A stretch of 9,738 bases of DNA from Lysobacterales bacterium CG_4_10_14_3_um_filter_64_11 (GTDB taxonomy: Bacteria; Pseudomonadota; Gammaproteobacteria; Xanthomonadales; Xanthomonadaceae): assembly GCA_002782905.1 (NCBI GenBank), contig PFJA01000180.1, forward strand, positions 1 through 9,738, written 5' to 3'. Made by a program: the position numbers and the translations under genes. The notes beneath the pieces were generated by a model. The model was not told the origin of the DNA. It worked only from the letters and a program-made list of their open reading frames with translations, and made no database searches. This document shows, one piece after another, positions 7,437-9,738 of this stretch. The stretch's first letter is position 1. Each line of letters begins with the position of its first letter.

Positions 7437-7451
7437 ACCCTGAAACAGGGT
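7437..7451. promoter_or_regulatory. Inverted repeat over the expected gyrA -35 position
   Basis: ACCCTG (7437-7442) and CAGGGT (7446-7451) are perfect 6-bp arms around AAA. The repeat lies 10 bp from the candidate TACAAT box, so it would overlap or replace the -35 region and could be an operator. It has no T run on either side, which argues against a terminator. Confidence 0.35.
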
Positions 7452-7509
7452 GCGTTTCAAGCGCCGAAACAAGGCGTTAGAGCGAACGTCGCGCAGCGAC
7501 CACGCCGCC

Positions 7510-7554
7510 CACCCTTTCTCTCTGGGAGAGGGCCGGGGTGAGGGAAACGGTCAT
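7510..7554. repeat. Interspersed palindromic repeat (translates as LTPALSQRE on the minus strand)
   Basis: The core is an imperfect stem, CCCTTTCTC (7512-7520) with GGGAGAGGG (7524-7532) and two G-T pairs, followed by CCGGGGTGAGGG. Read on the minus strand this gives the peptide SLTPALSQRER, a signature I recognise from spurious proteins in many proteobacterial genomes, where it marks an abundant non-coding repeat. It lies in the mtnA-gyrA spacer, outside any real gene. Exact element ends cannot be set from one copy. Confidence 0.6.
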
Positions 7555-7605
7555 GGCTGCGAGCAACTCTCGCGCTCGGCCGAGGCGATGGTCGCGATGA
7601 CCGTT
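7546..7605. terminator. Long-armed inverted repeat after mtnA, possible 3' end structure
   Basis: AACGGTCAT (7546-7554) and ATGACCGTT (7597-7605) are perfect 9-bp arms enclosing 42 nt. Inside is a second stem, GCGAG (7559-7563) with CTCGC (7569-7573). The structure begins 8 nt past the mtnA stop codon. In RNA it could stabilise or end the mtnA transcript, but there is no T tract, so it is not a classical intrinsic terminator. One arm overlaps the edge of the interspersed repeat, and both may belong to one element. Confidence 0.35.
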
Positions 7606-7613
7606 GGCGCGCC

Positions 7614-8672
7614 TCAGCCGATGCTGTTGCAGGCGAACGCCTGCGCCATCGATGCAACATCCGGGTGCGCGATCACGCCGCGCTCGGTAACCAGCACATC
7701 GATCAGCGCAGCGGGGGTGACATCGAACACCGGGTTCCAGGCCTTCACGCCCGCAGCCACCGTGCGCTGACCGGCAAACGACAGCAATTCGGCCGGATCG
7801 CGCAGTTCGATTTCGATGCCAGAGCCATCGGCAGTCGCCATGTCCACCGTCGATGACGGCGCCACCACCATGGTCCGCACGCCGTGATAACGCGCGGCAA
7901 TCGCCAGCGCGTAGGTGCCGATCTTGTTGGCGACATCGCCATTGGCGCAGATGCGATCGGCGCCGACGATCAGCCACTGCACCTGCCCGCTTCGCATCAC
8001 GTATGCGGCGGCCGAATCGGCCACCAGGGTGGCATCGATGCCATCGCGTTGCAGCTCCCACACGGTCAACCGCGCTCCTTGCAACCACGGCCGGGTCTCG
8101 CCGGCAAACACCCGTGCGATACGAGCCCCGGCAACGCCGGCACGGATCACGCCCAGCGCGGTGCCAAAGCCAGCGGTGGCGAGCGAGCCCGTGTTGCAAT
8201 GGGTATAGACACCACTCCCCGGCGCGATCAAGGCGGCACCCAACGCGCCCATGTGGCGGTTGGCGGCCAGGTCTTCGCTCGCAATCGCAGCGGCTTCGGC
8301 GGCCAGGCATTGCTGCCAATCGCCACCCGCACGCGCCAGCACTGCGCGCATGCGTGCCAACGCCCAGCGCAGGTTCACTGCCGTTGGCCGCGCCTGCGCA
8401 AGGCGTTGCAGAACCGGGTCGATTGCCGCCAGCGCCGCTGCGCCGTCTCCTGCCTGCACGCTGCGCCCCGCCATCACCACCGCCCACGCGGCAGCAATGC
8501 CGATCGCCGGCGCACCACGCACCACCAGCGCATGGATGGCCGCCGCAACCGCGTCGGCGTCGGCGCAAATCACTTCGCACTCGGTAAACGGCAATGCCCG
8601 TTGGTCGAGCAGGTGCAAGTGCTGGCCATCCCAGCGGATCGGGCGAACCCGGTCGTAACGATCAAAATCCAT
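7614..8672 (-). CDS. mtnA: S-methyl-5-thioribose-1-phosphate isomerase
   Basis: MtnA converts methylthioribose 1-phosphate to methylthioribulose 1-phosphate in the cytoplasmic methionine salvage pathway. The 352-residue product has the usual length and every family landmark: RGAPAIG at 52-58, NLRWALARM at about 100-108, the catalytic cysteine Cys159 in THCNTGSLAT, the ETRPWLQGARLT block at about 192-203, and the catalytic aspartate Asp239 in VGADRICANGDVANKIGTY. These positions match the known Cys160/Asp240 pair of the Bacillus subtilis enzyme. The ATG at 8672 is chosen because GAGAGA lies just upstream (8684-8679); an in-frame GTG at 8696 would add eight residues. No other mtn gene is in the window, so the rest of the pathway must be encoded elsewhere. 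It is divergent from the basic-tail gene with 56 bp between start codons and lies 278 bp upstream of gyrA on the same strand. Confidence 0.98.
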   Translation of the reverse strand: MDFDRYDRVRPIRWDGQHLHLLDQRALPFTECEVICADADAVAAAIHALVVRGAPAIGIAAAWAVVMAGRSVQAGDGAAALAAIDPVLQRLAQARPTAVNLRWALARMRAVLARAGGDWQQCLAAEAAAIASEDLAANRHMGALGAALIAPGSGVYTHCNTGSLATAGFGTALGVIRAGVAGARIARVFAGETRPWLQGARLTVWELQRDGIDATLVADSAAAYVMRSGQVQWLIVGADRICANGDVANKIGTYALAIAARYHGVRTMVVAPSSTVDMATADGSGIEIELRDPAELLSFAGQRTVAAGVKAWNPVFDVTPAALIDVLVTERGVIAHPDVASMAQAFACNSIG

Positions 8673-8696
8673 GGCGGTTCTCTCGCAAACCCGCAC

Positions 8697-8702
8697 ATAT
8701 TA
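8697..8702 (-). promoter_or_regulatory. mtnA: Candidate mtnA -10 box
   Basis: The minus strand reads TAATAT, four of six matches to consensus. Transcription would start near 8690 and give an 18-nt leader that includes the GAGAGA ribosome binding site. No strong -35 is visible. The implied -35 region overlaps the opposing promoter candidate at 8717-8722. Confidence 0.35.
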
Positions 8703-8716
8703 ACCGCTGCACGCGC

Positions 8717-8722
8717 TAAGCT
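8717..8722 (+). promoter_or_regulatory. Candidate -10 box giving a leaderless transcript of the basic-tail gene
   Basis: TAAGCT fits the TAnnnT form and ends 6 nt before the ATG at 8729, so the transcript would begin at or next to the start codon. There is no purine-rich ribosome binding site before this ATG. This is the same arrangement seen before the MFS gene at 1649. Confidence 0.4.
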
Positions 8723-8728
8723 TGGCCA

Positions 8729-9430
8729 ATGAGCCCGCCACGCCGTCGTCCCACCAAGGCCACTGCCGCCAAGCCCAAGCGCACGGCCACGCCACGGCGC
8801 CGCAAACCAGCGCCTTCGCCAGCAGCGGCACCGGTCGAACAGGCACTGCAAGCCGACCTCAGTGCCGATCGCCTGATTCATTCCGCCGCCGTCCAGGCTG
8901 GCGCGGGCGCCGCCCTGCATTACGTGCTCGATACGCTGCCGTTGCTCAAGCCGTTGCTGCCAGGCGCCTTGCGCCGACGTTCGGCAATGCTGAAGGAAGA
9001 CAAGGTGCAGGCCAAGCTGGTGCGCGACATCTATGCCCTGCACGGCTTGAAGCCGGCACGCTGGGAACTCGATGGCGTGTTGGCGGTTGCCCAATCACAT
9101 GGCGTGATGACACCACTGGCCACCCGCGCCGGTGTGCAGGCGATGATCGGCGCCTGGCTGCCAAAAACCGTGGCCGGGCCTTTGCTGCGGTTCACCCCGA
9201 TCGAACCGCTGGTTACCGCCACCGCGCGTGCGGTCTCGGGTACCTGGGCCGCTGGCCGTTACGCCGACAACGTCTGCAAACTGCGCCGGGTTGGCGCCGA
9301 CTGGTTGCCGGCGCCACTCACCGAAGCCATGCGCCTGGCTCCGAACAAGCTGCGCGAATGGAGCGCCGAGGCGCTGTCGTTGGCGATCCCGCCGATGCGC
9401 ATGACCAAAAACTGGTTCATGCCGGAGTAA
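8729..9430 (+). CDS. Uncharacterised protein with a basic Ala/Pro/Lys/Arg-rich N-terminal tail
   Basis: I do not recognise this 233-residue protein. Residues 1-36 are low complexity, rich in Ala, Pro, Lys and Arg, with 11 basic residues in the first 26, resembling histone H1-like or AlgP-like tails that bind nucleic acid or other polyanions. From about residue 40 the protein becomes ordered and mostly helical. Residues 54-82 are a moderately hydrophobic stretch with Gly and Pro, but too interrupted for a confident membrane helix. Residues 91-125 hold a charged, conserved-looking segment (KLVRDIYALHGLKP, then a second amphipathic helix). Loose similarity to small helical membrane-associated families such as DUF697 is possible but weak. 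The ATG at 8729 lacks a Shine-Dalgarno sequence and sits 6 nt after a -10-like TAAGCT, suggesting leaderless expression. It is divergent from mtnA and followed by a repeat-rich non-coding stretch, so it is probably monocistronic. Confidence 0.75.
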   Translation: MSPPRRRPTKATAAKPKRTATPRRRKPAPSPAAAPVEQALQADLSADRLIHSAAVQAGAGAALHYVLDTLPLLKPLLPGALRRRSAMLKEDKVQAKLVRDIYALHGLKPARWELDGVLAVAQSHGVMTPLATRAGVQAMIGAWLPKTVAGPLLRFTPIEPLVTATARAVSGTWAAGRYADNVCKLRRVGADWLPAPLTEAMRLAPNKLREWSAEALSLAIPPMRMTKNWFMPE

Positions 9431-9458
9431 CACGGCAGGTCAGCACAAGCATTCGGTC

Positions 9459-9479
9459 CGCAAAGTACGCAAAAAACGC
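9459..9479 (+). repeat. Short 9-nt period motif, CGCAAAnnn
   Basis: CGCAAAGTA (9459-9467) is followed directly by CGCAAAAAA (9468-9476) and a truncated CGC. The pattern resembles the CGCAAAG-type short repeats I have seen between genes of related bacteria, but two units are too few to be certain. Confidence 0.35.
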
Positions 9480-9501
9480 GCCGGGGTGCTCTGGACTAGC
9501 T

Positions 9502-9588
9502 GTCATTGCGAGGAGCGAAGCGACGCGGCAATCCAATGTTTGCATATGAATCAAAACACTGGATCGCTTCGCTGCGCTCTCCATGAAC
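9502..9588. repeat. Interspersed inverted-repeat element (VIARSEATRQS signature)
   Basis: The left arm begins GTCATTGCGAGGAGCGAAG and runs to CAATCCA near 9535. The right arm, from TGGATCGCTTCGCTGCGCTC (9560-9579) to about 9588, is its imperfect reverse complement. About 25 nt separate the arms. The left arm translates as VIARSEATRQS, a peptide I recognise from spurious proteins in many proteobacterial genomes, where it marks a dispersed non-coding repeat. No transposase is encoded, so if mobile it would depend on an enzyme in trans. Confidence 0.65.
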
Positions 9589-9647
9589 CTCTCGATCGGG
9601 CCGTGTTGTGCCGAGGCGTGTGCGTTGGATCGAAGCGGCAGCTTTCA

Positions 9648-9662
9648 CCGGCCTGCGGCCGG
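9648..9662. repeat. GC-rich dyad
   Basis: CCGGCC (9648-9653) and GGCCGG (9657-9662) are perfect arms around TGC. A further dyad, GCCC (9667-9670) with GGGC (9677-9680), follows closely. There is no T run, so termination is unlikely. It probably belongs to the same repeat block as the stem at the window end. Confidence 0.4.
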
Positions 9663-9718
9663 CGAGGCCCTTTTCAGGGCGGAGAGGGCCGAAAACGCCT
9701 TGCGCCGGGTCGCACGTC

Positions 9719-9738
9719 GGTGCGGCTCCTGCCGCACC
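9719..9738. repeat. Perfect 8-bp stem-loop at the window edge
   Basis: GGTGCGGC (9719-9726) and GCCGCACC (9731-9738) pair exactly around a TCCT loop. This form resembles REP-like palindromes of Xanthomonas and Stenotrophomonas relatives. The window ends at the last paired base, so the element may continue. Confidence 0.5.

Larger units (their letters stand above)
9431..9738. other. Non-coding right-edge region made of several repeat types
   Basis: No reading frame with a plausible start and ribosome binding site is visible in these 308 bp. The segment contains a 9-nt period motif (9459-9479), an inverted-repeat element (9502-9588), a GC-rich dyad (9648-9662) and a perfect 8-bp stem at the end (9719-9738). 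It looks like a landing zone for interspersed repeats between genes. Confidence 0.6.

Overview
The window looks like a chromosomal stretch from a high-GC gammaproteobacterium of the Xanthomonadales/Lysobacterales (Xanthomonadaceae or Rhodanobacteraceae-like). The main reasons are the mtnA-gyrA neighbourhood, which I recall from that order, a GyrA that aligns closely with the gammaproteobacterial form, and -10 boxes placed 6-7 nt before an ATG, as in leaderless transcripts common in that group. The assignment is an inference, because no rRNA, tRNA or other strong taxonomic marker is present.

Layout, left to right. (1) 1-215 has no recognisable gene. (2) 216-1322 (-) is an unassigned Sel1/TPR-like helical-repeat protein with a compact N-terminal module. 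(3) 1323-1648 is a divergent promoter region. (4) 1649-2908 (+) is a 12-helix-type MFS transporter of unknown substrate. (5) 2909-3075 is the convergent gap after it. (6) 3076-4659 (-) is a GNAT acetyltransferase fused to a nitrilase-superfamily hydrolase. (7) 4708-7335 (-) is full-length gyrA. (8) 7336-7613 is a dense non-coding spacer with candidate gyrA promoters, three short perfect dyads, an interspersed repeat and a long-armed inverted repeat. (9) 7614-8672 (-) is mtnA of the methionine salvage pathway. (10) 8673-8728 is a 56-bp divergent promoter region. (11) 8729-9430 (+) is an uncharacterised protein with a very basic tail. (12) 9431-9738 is a non-coding cluster of at least three different repeat types.

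mtnA, gyrA and the GNAT-nitrilase gene point the same way. gyrA and the fusion gene are 48 bp apart and probably share a transcript. mtnA is separated from gyrA by 278 bp that contains repeat sequence and probable gyrA promoter elements, so gyrA is likely transcribed independently as well. The MFS gene, the Sel1-like gene and the basic-tail gene appear to be single units.

I found no CRISPR array, transposase, phage gene or recognisable defence cassette. The less familiar material is the Sel1-like orphan, the basic-tail protein opposite mtnA, the dyad-rich gyrA leader and the repeat cluster at the right edge. None of these on its own demonstrates a new system.
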